The position numbers and the translations under genes were made by a program. This document shows, in pieces, positions 46,930-56,325 of a stretch of 64,000 nucleotides of DNA. The notes beneath the pieces are model-generated. The model searched no databases. It was given only the letters and a program-made list of their open reading frames with translations, and had not been told where the DNA came from. The DNA is taken from the NCBI GenBank assembly GCA_016296065.1, contig JAEDKA010000001.1, positions 124,001 to 188,000 of the forward strand, given 5' to 3'. Within the stretch, counting starts at the first letter, position 1. Each line of letters opens with the position of its first letter. The stretch comes from Kiritimatiellia bacterium. Lineage in GTDB: Bacteria > Verrucomicrobiota > Kiritimatiellia > RFP12 > UBA1067.

Positions 46930-49900
46930 ATGAAACGACATATCCTGTCTGTTGGCATCCTTGTTACGAATGCACTTGGCCTAATCGCGAGGGCAGATCT
47001 ACCCAAGTATCCTCAGCTCCCGACTGAGCGCGGCTACGGAATGGTCGACGCGTTCATATCGGGGGCCAACGCAAACGACGATGTCGGCTTCTTCCGGTCC
47101 GACTATGCGTTTCGCACGAACCAGAGCGGTCACTCGCATCGACTGGGACAGACGATCAACAATGTCCTTATTGAGTTTTCCACTAAGCCTGATGGTTTCC
47201 AATACGGCTTCGTCCCGGACGAGGTGTGGGGCACGGAGTGCTACGGCAACAACACCAAGGTGAAGGTGGGCGGCTTCGAGCCAAATGCGTCGTACCTCTT
47301 CCAGCACTACATCGCCGAGACGTGGCAGACGCAGAACAACAACAACCGCCGGTTCTACGTCAAGGTCAACGGCGCGTACGTGGGCCCCAACAAGGACAAC
47401 GGCGACGATCCGCTCGTTCCGAGCCAGAACGTCCGTACGCCATACGTGACGGAAGGTGTCGTGACGGCCGATGCAGACGGCTTCCTCGAGATGTCGTTCG
47501 AGGGCGTTAACGACAACGCCACCTACGGCGGATTCTCGGTTTGGGGCGCGTCCAGGCCTCGCTGGACCGATCCGTCGATTTCCGGAAGCGGTGCCAACGT
47601 AGTGATGACCTGGTCGAAGCCTTACGACGTCCTTCGCTACTACGTCTATTCCGCCGATTCGGCGGATGGTCCATGGACGGAGGTCGATGTCCTCAAGCCA
47701 GGCACAACCACCTGCACGATTTCAGGTGCGTACAACCCGACGGTGGAAAAGTACTGGCGCGTGGTGGCGTCGAACGGCGTCGGCACTGTTGTCTGCCAGG
47801 CGAAGCTCGGCGATGCGTCCGCAGTGAACTGGACGGACCTCGCGACTCTTGGCGAGACTGTCGTGAGCGACGCGACGGCCAACTACCGCGTCGCGACGGC
47901 CGGTACGGGCGCGCAGAACGCGCTCGGCGCGACGACAACCGAAGCTGCGATGTACGTGAACGGATACACTGATCCGCACACGCTTGCCATCGGCTCCGGC
48001 GAGGCGCTTAAGGTCGGCACGCTCGGCGTCAACTCCGGCGCGGGCAACATGACGGTCGGCGACACTGTCGGACAGGGCGCGGTCTCGCCGCTCAGCGGCA
48101 CGCTGACGTTCGACGTGAAGGACGCCGCCTCGACTCTGACCGTCAATGCGGCAGCAACGAAGATCGCCAACACCGACTCGATCGTGAAGTTCGGCGCGGG
48201 CGTGGCGAAGCTCGCGGGCGGCACGGACTTCACGGCGATTTCGATTGGCGCGGGCTCGATAGAACTCCCGAACGCCGTTGAAGCCACGCTCGCGCAGACG
48301 CTATCCGGCGCGGGCACGTTCGTAAAGAGCGGCGCGGGCACGCTCACGGTCGCGAACGAGAACCCCAATTTTGCGGGTACATTTGAAGTCAAGGAGGGAA
48401 CGCTCCTCATCGGCCGCACGGACGCCTACAAGAGCTTCGGAGACGGCGCGGCGACGATCAAGGTCGATTCGGGCGCGACGCTCGATGTCGGCATGCCGGG
48501 AGCCGGTGGAAACGCAGTCGGACTGCGCGCAACGAAGGTAGTCTTCGAGGGTACCGGCGACAACGGAAAAGGCGCGCTGATCAACTCTTCCACCACGAGC
48601 CAGTACAATGCGATAGCCTGCGGCGAGATGTCGGGGGACGCAACCGTTGTGTCGACGGGACGCTTTGACTTCCGCAACACCGTCAGCGGAGCGTACTTCA
48701 AGATGAACGGACACGTCCTCACTAAGAAGGGCGGCGACTATTTCCTCCTGACATCCGTCCCCGTATACGCCGGAGGCGACACTGCGAAGATCCGCATCGA
48801 GCAGGGTGGCTTTGGCGTGGAGTCGGGAACGACGTTCGACGGAAACGGCACCATCGAGTTCGCGGGCGGCGCGTTCGACGTCTACAACCTGGGCGCTCCC
48901 CTTGCGTGGCCCGTCACGGTGACGTCGGCCGGCGGCAAGTTCGTCTGCCGCAGCGGCAGCGCAACGCAGAACAACATCGCCGGAACCGTGACAATCCAAG
49001 AGGGCGCGGAGCTCAAGCTCGCGCCGAATGACAACACCAACTTCCGCATCACGGGCAAGATCACGGGTTCCGGAAAGCTCGTTCGCGACGAAGGCGGCGA
49101 CGCCGGCTATGCGCGCATCGAGAACACGGAGAACGACTGGACCGGTGGAACCGAGGTCAGGAAGGGCGTTCTCTATTGTCCGTGCGCGGCGGTTCTGCCC
49201 GGCTACAACGTGGCCGGCAAGGTCGCAATTTCCGGGACGGGCAAGATTGCCGTGAAGCTTGGGAGCGGCGGCGACGACGGATGGAGCGCCGAGCAGATCA
49301 ACGCGCTCATGGCGAACGCTAACGCGCCCGAAGGCGCTAAGGGATTGATCATGATCGACACGGCTGGAAACGACGTGGCGTCCGGAACTGGCACGGTCAG
49401 CAAGCCGATTGGTATCGGCAAGACGGGCGACGGTACGTTCACCGCCGAGATGGAGTACACGGCCGGCGGCGGAATATACGCCGACCAGGGCACGCTTGTC
49501 ATCTCCAACAATGCGGCAAATACGATGACTGGTCTCCAGGTCGTCAAGAAAGGCCGCGTTGAGATCTACGACAGCGAGATCGACTTCGGCAACAACAGCC
49601 TCAACATCGGCAATGTCCGCAGCGACGGCGACATTCCGACGGTCGTTGTCGGAAAGGGTGCGTACATCCATTCGTACATGGCTCCTTACAACTCAGGTTC
49701 GCCGTCCCTCAGCCTCGGCAGTGCGGATGTCGGCGGCGGCATCCTTGAGGTGCAGGACGGCGGCGTAGTCTCCAACAAGCTCTTCATGGGCAACAACCAG
49801 TTTGGCCAGAGCGCCATCCTTCAGAGCGGCGGCGAAATCGTGAACTGGTGCGGAGCGGCCAGCGACACGGTGTTGGCGAACGCGCAGTGGACGTGGGGCT

Positions 49901-52572
49901 ACTGGGAGGTTGCCGGCACCGGTTCGGCCACGTTCATGGGCTACTCGCAGCTCGCGAAGAATCCGAATGCGTTTGCGACGCTTGCGATCAGGGACGACAG
50001 CTCCGTCATTCTCACCAATGCGCTTGCCGGCTCGCTGACGATGAGCCGCGGCGGACACGGCGCGTTCGACCAGTCCGGCGGAACGCTCACGACGGCAGGA
50101 CTGCTTATCATGGGCGAGAACTCCGGAGACAATGGCGGAGTAGGTGGTACTGGTGTCTACGAGATGCGTGGCGGCACGGCCAACATCGGCGGAGAAAAAG
50201 CCGAAAGTGTCCTTGTCTCCGACCGTCCTACTTTCAAGGGCCAGATAAACTTCAATGACGGCGTGTTCGCGGCAAAGAATCTATGGAGAAACACAAAGGA
50301 TGATCCGAACACTGCCTATGCGACGTTCAACGGCGGAACGTTCAAGGCGAAGCAGGGCGGCACACAGCTGTTCGGCGAGGCGTCTGGAAACAAGCTCGAC
50401 GGCGTGTATGTCTTCGAGAAGGGTGCGCAGTTTGACACGGACGGATACAACGTCACGCCTGGACAGGCGCTTCGTGCGCCGACGGGACAGGGTGTCAAGT
50501 CCATCAGCTGGACACAGACAGACGCCGCCAAGCTCAAGTGGAAGGGCACGGAGCTGATGGGTCCGCCGATGGTGATCATCGAAGGCGACGGCGAGGGCGC
50601 GACGGCTGTCGTGGACTTCGACACGGCGACGCGCAGGGTCAAGGGTATCATCGTGACGAGCCCGGGCTGGGGCTACACCGAGAAGCCGACTGTCAAGCTC
50701 TTCGGCGGCGGACTTTTTGTCGACAACAACACGCAGACGTACACGATCGACGCTTCGGCCGTCACGATGGGTGCGAGCTCGGCCGGCCAGATTGTCAAGA
50801 AGGGCGCTGGAACACTGACGCTCGAAGGCGAGAACGGCGTTGTCGGCGCTGAGGTGCAGGGCGGCGTTCTGTCGGTTCCGGCTGGCGCGTCGATCCAGCC
50901 CGGCAAGCTCACGCTCGCTGGCGGTCAGTTCAGCGCGCCGTCCTACACGGCGACCGAACTCGTCGTCAACGGCGAGGCGGACGATGTCTCGACGCTCGAC
51001 ACGGTGCTGTCGATAAGCGGCGAGCGCGGTTCGCTGCGCCAGCCAGGCCTCTACGCGGCGTTCAAGAACGGAGACTTCGACACGTCGTTCACTGCGACTG
51101 CGGACGACAACCTGCTCGTCGTCACGAACCTCGAGTACGCCCAGACGAGCCTCCCCGAAAACTACAAGATATTCGAGGATTTGAATTACGTCAACAGCAA
51201 CCTCAACTGCGCGTACGACGGGTATATCTGGAACCGCACAGACGAGACTGTGACCTGGACATTCGCCGAGCACTTCGACGATTACGTCTATCTCACGATC
51301 GACGATGCGGTCGTGCTGAATGACTGCGTGAACAATTCATGGACATGGCCGACGTATGGTTCCGTCACCCTTACGCCCGGTCCGCACCGTTTCCACCTCG
51401 TCGTGTACCAGGGCGGCGGAACGTCCGGACCATGTCAGAACGATGGCTGGCTCCAATGGTGGAAGAAGGGCGGCTGGACGATCGGCGTCGACTTCCAGGG
51501 ACGCGACGAGGGCGTCTACGAGAACTTCGTAGCGCTTGAGGATCCGGGCGACGGTTCGCTCTTCACGCTCACGACTGATGATCTCGACGTGCAGGACTTC
51601 GCACCAGACGCCTACGTTCACGTCAATGGTGGCACTCTTCGGTTAACACCGACGGTTGGCCTCTATGGCGGCTTCATCCCGGGCGGAAACTGGAAGACGT
51701 CGGCGTCGCCTCGCGTCTGCGTCGATCCCAATCTCGATTACGCCAACACCGCTTATGAAGAGACGGCCGAGATTGACGGCAACGTGAACAAAAACATCGG
51801 CTACGTGTACGAGGGCTACATATGGAATCATGGTTCCACCGACGTCACCTGGACTTTTGCCGAGAACTTCGACGACGGCGTACTCCTTACCATCGATGGC
51901 GTCGATGTTCTTAGCAATGAAGGCTGGGACGCGCCGACGAAGGCCAACTGCACGCTGACGCCGGGTGCGCATGCAATCCGCATCGGACTCTGGCAGGGCA
52001 CGGGCGGGTCGGGTCCGTCGTCGAAAGGCTGGCTCAGCCTCAACTATATCGGCATTGGCGTGGACTTCTCCGGCCGCAACGAGGAACAGCGCGACAACTA
52101 TGTGCCGCTCACTGCCTATGCGGCCGGCGGCGACAAGCCGCTGCTCACGACGGTATCGACTCTGTCGGGATCCCAGAGACTGCCGGCGAATACGTCCTTC
52201 GCGATCGCGAACGGCGCGAAGGTCGATCTCGGCGGAGCGAACTTCACGCTCTCCGGCGACTTCTACTCCGCGGCGGGAGCGTTCACCAACGGTACGCTCG
52301 CGGTCTCGGGCGACTGGACGGTTGACGTCGCAGATCTCGTCGAGGGCAGGTTCCTGAGTGGCGACTCGTTCGACTTCAGCGGCGCTACGCTCGTGCTGAC
52401 CGGCGACATGAAACTGCTCGACATGACGGAGACGTACATCATTGCCCTGGCAGCCGAGTCCATCACCGGCGTTCCGGCCGTCGAGGGAGCGCCGAAGGGA
52501 TGGTTCGCGTCGATTCGCGGACGCAAGCTGGTGCTCCGCCGCAACCTCGGTTTCAGGGTGTCCCTGAGGTAG
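46930..52572 (+). CDS. Giant secreted autotransporter-repeat-type surface protein
   Basis: A 1880-residue protein with a signal peptide (MKRHILSVGILVTNALGLIARAD). Residues about 30-205 are an N-terminal sandwich, about 205-300 an Fn3-like domain (VVMTWSKPYDVLRYYVYSAD). From about 330 to 1400 run beta-strand repeats of the passenger type (LSGAGTFVKSGAGTLTVAN, GQIVKKGAGTLTLEGENG). Two related PA14/GLEYA-like domains follow (about 1408-1540 and 1600-1737), each with GYIWN...VTWTFAE.FDD..YLTID-type cores and a GVDF.GR.E ending. No C-terminal beta-barrel is present, so it is not a classical type V autotransporter. The end, KLVLRRNLGFRVSLR, resembles the 16538 protein. Probably a glycan-binding surface fibre; it forms its own transcription unit. 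Confidence 0.8.
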   Translation: MKRHILSVGILVTNALGLIARADLPKYPQLPTERGYGMVDAFISGANANDDVGFFRSDYAFRTNQSGHSHRLGQTINNVLIEFSTKPDGFQYGFVPDEVWGTECYGNNTKVKVGGFEPNASYLFQHYIAETWQTQNNNNRRFYVKVNGAYVGPNKDNGDDPLVPSQNVRTPYVTEGVVTADADGFLEMSFEGVNDNATYGGFSVWGASRPRWTDPSISGSGANVVMTWSKPYDVLRYYVYSADSADGPWTEVDVLKPGTTTCTISGAYNPTVEKYWRVVASNGVGTVVCQAKLGDASAVNWTDLATLGETVVSDATANYRVATAGTGAQNALGATTTEAAMYVNGYTDPHTLAIGSGEALKVGTLGVNSGAGNMTVGDTVGQGAVSPLSGTLTFDVKDAASTLTVNAAATKIANTDSIVKFGAGVAKLAGGTDFTAISIGAGSIELPNAVEATLAQTLSGAGTFVKSGAGTLTVANENPNFAGTFEVKEGTLLIGRTDAYKSFGDGAATIKVDSGATLDVGMPGAGGNAVGLRATKVVFEGTGDNGKGALINSSTTSQYNAIACGEMSGDATVVSTGRFDFRNTVSGAYFKMNGHVLTKKGGDYFLLTSVPVYAGGDTAKIRIEQGGFGVESGTTFDGNGTIEFAGGAFDVYNLGAPLAWPVTVTSAGGKFVCRSGSATQNNIAGTVTIQEGAELKLAPNDNTNFRITGKITGSGKLVRDEGGDAGYARIENTENDWTGGTEVRKGVLYCPCAAVLPGYNVAGKVAISGTGKIAVKLGSGGDDGWSAEQINALMANANAPEGAKGLIMIDTAGNDVASGTGTVSKPIGIGKTGDGTFTAEMEYTAGGGIYADQGTLVISNNAANTMTGLQVVKKGRVEIYDSEIDFGNNSLNIGNVRSDGDIPTVVVGKGAYIHSYMAPYNSGSPSLSLGSADVGGGILEVQDGGVVSNKLFMGNNQFGQSAILQSGGEIVNWCGAASDTVLANAQWTWGYWEVAGTGSATFMGYSQLAKNPNAFATLAIRDDSSVILTNALAGSLTMSRGGHGAFDQSGGTLTTAGLLIMGENSGDNGGVGGTGVYEMRGGTANIGGEKAESVLVSDRPTFKGQINFNDGVFAAKNLWRNTKDDPNTAYATFNGGTFKAKQGGTQLFGEASGNKLDGVYVFEKGAQFDTDGYNVTPGQALRAPTGQGVKSISWTQTDAAKLKWKGTELMGPPMVIIEGDGEGATAVVDFDTATRRVKGIIVTSPGWGYTEKPTVKLFGGGLFVDNNTQTYTIDASAVTMGASSAGQIVKKGAGTLTLEGENGVVGAEVQGGVLSVPAGASIQPGKLTLAGGQFSAPSYTATELVVNGEADDVSTLDTVLSISGERGSLRQPGLYAAFKNGDFDTSFTATADDNLLVVTNLEYAQTSLPENYKIFEDLNYVNSNLNCAYDGYIWNRTDETVTWTFAEHFDDYVYLTIDDAVVLNDCVNNSWTWPTYGSVTLTPGPHRFHLVVYQGGGTSGPCQNDGWLQWWKKGGWTIGVDFQGRDEGVYENFVALEDPGDGSLFTLTTDDLDVQDFAPDAYVHVNGGTLRLTPTVGLYGGFIPGGNWKTSASPRVCVDPNLDYANTAYEETAEIDGNVNKNIGYVYEGYIWNHGSTDVTWTFAENFDDGVLLTIDGVDVLSNEGWDAPTKANCTLTPGAHAIRIGLWQGTGGSGPSSKGWLSLNYIGIGVDFSGRNEEQRDNYVPLTAYAAGGDKPLLTTVSTLSGSQRLPANTSFAIANGAKVDLGGANFTLSGDFYSAAGAFTNGTLAVSGDWTVDVADLVEGRFLSGDSFDFSGATLVLTGDMKLLDMTETYIIALAAESITGVPAVEGAPKGWFASIRGRKLVLRRNLGFRVSLR

Positions 52573-52660
52573 ACGGCTGTCTTCCTGCGAACGGCACCGT
52601 GCTTTATGCGCCTAACGCGGTAAAGTGCGGTGCCGAGTCCTTGTGCAGCAAAGTCTGCGA

Positions 52661-52725
52661 TGCGCAATTTTCACTATATTATTTGCGCTTTGTTCTCGCA
52701 TCGGCGTCAGGTTTTATGGCATAAT
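52661..52725 (+). promoter_or_regulatory. Direct-repeat operator plus extended -10 promoter, copy F
   Basis: TGCGCAATTTTCAC (52661-52674) and TGCGCTTTGTTCTC (52684-52697) are 23 bp apart. An extended -10 (TGGCATAAT, hexamer 52720-52725) starts 36 bp after the second TGCG; a TATAAT at 52725 is off-register. The ATG at 52735 lies 9 bases beyond the -10 and has no ribosome-binding site, giving a nearly leaderless mRNA. Confidence 0.68.
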
Positions 52726-52734
52726 ATAATTACT

Positions 52735-55700
52735 ATGAAAACTATCATATGCACATTGTCCGCATTGGCGGCGTTCGGGGCGCTCGCTGGCGAGCGCATG
52801 GTCAACGGTCTAGGCGGCGACGGCTGGAAGCTGTGGCTCGACAGAAAGGCCGAATACAAGTCCGACAGTCTCCACCTCAATCCCGTCGACGCGGAGAAGA
52901 TACGCGCGGGACGCGGCGACTGGCTGACGCCTGTCGACGTGAAGACGCTCACGGTCGCGGGGCCTACGTGCGGGTGGGATGCACTTTTCTCGAAGAGCGT
53001 GTCATGGACGAAGGCGCAGGATGCGTGGCGCGACGGTTCGCTGAGCATAGACGTCTCCGTGCCGGGCACGGTAGAGGAGTACTTCTTCGACGCGATCTCG
53101 GGCGACCGCAAGGGCGAGCGCGAGACCGGCGACTACAGGGGCGTCAGCTGGTGGGGCAGGAAGTTCACCGTGCCCGCGTCCGCAAGGGGACGCCGCGTCG
53201 CGCTCTTCTTCAAGGAGGGCATCCGCCAGCGCGCCGAGGTGTTCGTGAACAGAAAGCTCGTCGGATACGAACTCGTCCTGCAGTCGCCGTTCGAGGTCGA
53301 CATCACGGATGCCGTGAAGTTCGGCGGCGAGAACGAGCTTGCCGTGAGGATCACGGACGCGAACGGAAACTTCGGCTGGGGCGACTACACCTGGACGAAG
53401 TGGGGCAACTACATGTTCCCGCTCTCGCACGGCTTCGGCGGCATTCCTGGCGGAATCGACCTCGTCGTGACGGAGCCTGTCCGTGTCGCGGACGTGTTCG
53501 TCCGCAACAAAGCGAAGCTGCGCGACATCGACACGACAGTCGAGATCGTCAACTCCTCCGCATCTCCGGCGACCGTCTCCGTCGAGGCCGCGATCGTGGA
53601 GAACTGGGCCGCGAACAGGCCTGTGAAGAATCCGAAGACCGTCTTCACGAAGGCCGTCGGCAAGGTGTCCGTTCCCGCGGGCGCCTCCAAGACCGTGGAC
53701 TTCAACGCCGTCGTCAAGGACGCGAAGCTCTGGGAGATACACAATTCCCATCTCTACGACATGGTCATTTCGCTGAAGGACGCGAAGGGCGCGCTTCTCG
53801 ACCGCTACACCGCCCGCTTCGGGTTCCGCTTCATGGAGGCGAAGGGCGTCGGCACTGACGCGCAGCTGTGGCTCAACGGACGCCGCGTGTTCATCCTCTC
53901 CGCTATCAGCTGGGGCTACTGGCCGTCGAACGGCATGTTCCCGACTCCCGAGCTTGCGCGCAAGCACGTCGAGTCCGCCGTAAAGCTCGGCATGAACATG
54001 CTCAACTGCCACCGCTGCCGCGGCAACGAGTCGATACTCAACGCGGCGGACGAACTTGGTGTCATGTACTACGAGGAGCCGGGCGGATTCAGCTCCTACC
54101 GCACGAAGCCCAGCGACAAGCTTGAAGGCGTCGACCAGTCCGTGGCGCACGAGATCTGCAGGCAGAAGCTCCTCCGCATGGTTAAGAACCACCGCAACCA
54201 CGCCTCGCTCATGATCTACAACATGATCAACGAGCCGGGCTGGGAGCCCGACGACCTCGCGAAGGAGGACATGGCGCTCGCGCATCTTCTCGATCCGACC
54301 CGCCTCATCGTGTACGGATCGGGCTTCATGGGCGTCGGCAAGCCCGAGCCGCGCAAGCTCAACATGCTGCCGTATTCGCAGGAGCAGAACATCACGGGCT
54401 TCACCGACGTCCACAACGCGAGTGCGTCGCCGGGGGTCTACGTCGACTCGAACTACTCGTCCCCGAAGGGCTTCGCCCGCAGCGAACGCGCGCAGACCGA
54501 GCTCTTCATCTGGGGCGAGGAGGGCGCGCTTGCCGCTCCGCCGCAGCTCGAGCTCATCCAGGCCGCGAAGAAGGGGCGGCCCAACGGATGGGACGGACAG
54601 CAGTACGACCTCTGGTACGAGGGATACAAGTCCTATCTCGAGAAGAAGGGACTCACAGCCGCGTTTCCGTCCGTCACGGACCTCATCACCTCGATGGGCA
54701 ACATCCAGTACTACGAGCACGGACGCCTCCTCGAGAACGCCCGCATTGCGGACGGATGCGAGGCGTACATCTTCAACGGCTACGAGTCGATGAAGGACGA
54801 CAACCTGTCCGGATGTGTCGACTGCTACCGCAACCTGAAGGGCGACCCGCAGCTCGTCAACCAGTACATGAAGCCGCTTGTGATGTCCGTCAAGGCCTGC
54901 GACAAGCTCGGTGCCGTCGGCGACGTAAACATCCTCGACCTCTGGGTCCTCAACGAGTACGTGCTTAAGGCCGGGTCCTACGGCGTGCGGGCGCGCGTCA
55001 CGACCCCGACTGGCAAGGTACGCGAGCTCCACAAGGGGTCCGTCAAGGTTTCCGGCGGCGCGAAGTTCAGCGACCTCGCGGCGGAGAAGATCGAGGTTGC
55101 CCTCAATGACGGTCCCGGATACTACAGGATCGCCGCGGAACTTCTCGACGGCAAGGGCAAGGTTCTCGCCGTGGGACATGACGAGATGCTCGCAATCGAC
55201 GTGAAGGGCGCGAAGATAGCGTCGAAGTGCGCGATCGTCGGCGGCGGAGAGGAGTACGTTAAATTCGCCGAGTCGATTGGCGCGGACCTGAAGCGATACG
55301 ATCCATCTATGGGACGCCTCGACGGTATCCTGCTCGCGCCCACGGACCTTGGGCAGCAGTTCAGGCCGGTCCCCTCGTTTAACTTCCGCGCAAAGGACGG
55401 CGTGACGCCCGGACTTAACCTCGACCACTTTCTCGGCAAGAAGTTCGAGACGCCGGTCGGAGAGCGCATCTCCACGGCGGCGATCGACTTCGACCTCAAG
55501 TCGAAGCTGATGCCGGGCTACGACATCGTCGGACTCGGCAACTACTCCGTCCGCTGGGAGGGCTTCATCATTTGCGACCACACCGGCGAGATCGAGTTCG
55601 AGTACACATGCGACGACGGTGCGCGCGTGTGGTTCGACGGAGAGCTCGTGGTCGACAAGTGGACGAACGGGCCGAAGCAGGTGCGCACGTTCAAGAAGAA

Positions 55701-56274
55701 CCTCGTCAAGGGCGGGAAGTACGCCATCAAGATCGAGGCGTACCAGGACGGCGGAGACTGGATCGCAAGCCTGAAGTGGAAGCTTCCTCTTCCCGACGTC
55801 AAGTTCGACATGAACGACATCCTACGACGCGTACGCGAGGACGGCACGAAGCTCGTTCTTGTCGAAGACGCGGAAGTGTGGCTGAAGAAGCTGCGCGACG
55901 CCAAGGCGTTCCCGGAGTACAAGGTCTTCCATCCGCACAAGACGTGGGTCGGGCACAACCTCTTCGTCGCGGATCATCCGATCTTCGACGGCTTGCCGAA
56001 GAACTGCGCGATGAACTGGGAGTACCAGAAGCTCGCGGTGTACGACGGGCCGAAGCACTTCGGACTTCTCATGGAAGGCGAAGAGGCGCTCGTCGGCGTC
56101 GTCGGCGTTCCGCTCCGCGGCATCGCGACGTCGGTCGGAATCGTTCCGTGCGGCAAGGGCAAGATCATGTTCTCTAGCCTCGATCTAGGCCCCAACCTCC
56201 CCTCGGACAGCAAGACATCCGTGACGCCGAAGAAGGTATTCGCCAACATCCTCCGCTGGGCGGCGGAGAAGTGA
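52735..56274 (+). CDS. Secreted GH2 enzyme with PA14 domain
   Basis: A 1179-residue protein; the start is set by the signal peptide MKTIICTLSALAAFGALAGE and by distance to promoter copy F. GH2 domains resemble those of the 26978 fusion: VALFFKEGIRQRAEVFVN, acid/base Glu500 in MINEPG, nucleophile Glu595 in IWGEEG, and NGWDGQQYDLWYEGY-like text after it. A PA14 domain (about 920-1030; CDDGARVWFDGELVV) and the GKGKIMFSSLDLGPN end module follow. It ends where the 26978 protein continues into GH43, so it is the unfused form of the same architecture. Probably a beta-galactosidase or beta-glucuronidase-type enzyme. It leads a unit with Gfo/Idh and ThuA genes. Confidence 0.9.
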   Translation: MKTIICTLSALAAFGALAGERMVNGLGGDGWKLWLDRKAEYKSDSLHLNPVDAEKIRAGRGDWLTPVDVKTLTVAGPTCGWDALFSKSVSWTKAQDAWRDGSLSIDVSVPGTVEEYFFDAISGDRKGERETGDYRGVSWWGRKFTVPASARGRRVALFFKEGIRQRAEVFVNRKLVGYELVLQSPFEVDITDAVKFGGENELAVRITDANGNFGWGDYTWTKWGNYMFPLSHGFGGIPGGIDLVVTEPVRVADVFVRNKAKLRDIDTTVEIVNSSASPATVSVEAAIVENWAANRPVKNPKTVFTKAVGKVSVPAGASKTVDFNAVVKDAKLWEIHNSHLYDMVISLKDAKGALLDRYTARFGFRFMEAKGVGTDAQLWLNGRRVFILSAISWGYWPSNGMFPTPELARKHVESAVKLGMNMLNCHRCRGNESILNAADELGVMYYEEPGGFSSYRTKPSDKLEGVDQSVAHEICRQKLLRMVKNHRNHASLMIYNMINEPGWEPDDLAKEDMALAHLLDPTRLIVYGSGFMGVGKPEPRKLNMLPYSQEQNITGFTDVHNASASPGVYVDSNYSSPKGFARSERAQTELFIWGEEGALAAPPQLELIQAAKKGRPNGWDGQQYDLWYEGYKSYLEKKGLTAAFPSVTDLITSMGNIQYYEHGRLLENARIADGCEAYIFNGYESMKDDNLSGCVDCYRNLKGDPQLVNQYMKPLVMSVKACDKLGAVGDVNILDLWVLNEYVLKAGSYGVRARVTTPTGKVRELHKGSVKVSGGAKFSDLAAEKIEVALNDGPGYYRIAAELLDGKGKVLAVGHDEMLAIDVKGAKIASKCAIVGGGEEYVKFAESIGADLKRYDPSMGRLDGILLAPTDLGQQFRPVPSFNFRAKDGVTPGLNLDHFLGKKFETPVGERISTAAIDFDLKSKLMPGYDIVGLGNYSVRWEGFIICDHTGEIEFEYTCDDGARVWFDGELVVDKWTNGPKQVRTFKKNLVKGGKYAIKIEAYQDGGDWIASLKWKLPLPDVKFDMNDILRRVREDGTKLVLVEDAEVWLKKLRDAKAFPEYKVFHPHKTWVGHNLFVADHPIFDGLPKNCAMNWEYQKLAVYDGPKHFGLLMEGEEALVGVVGVPLRGIATSVGIVPCGKGKIMFSSLDLGPNLPSDSKTSVTPKKVFANILRWAAEK

Positions 56275-56325
56275 CGCGGACGCATCCGTCCGAAGGCGAG
56301 ACAACTTTCAAAGTGAGGATAAAAC

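Noticed and set aside
46930..52572. Classical type V autotransporter
   Set aside because: Passenger-type repeats are present but no C-terminal beta-barrel domain is visible; the end is PA14-like domains and a short tail.
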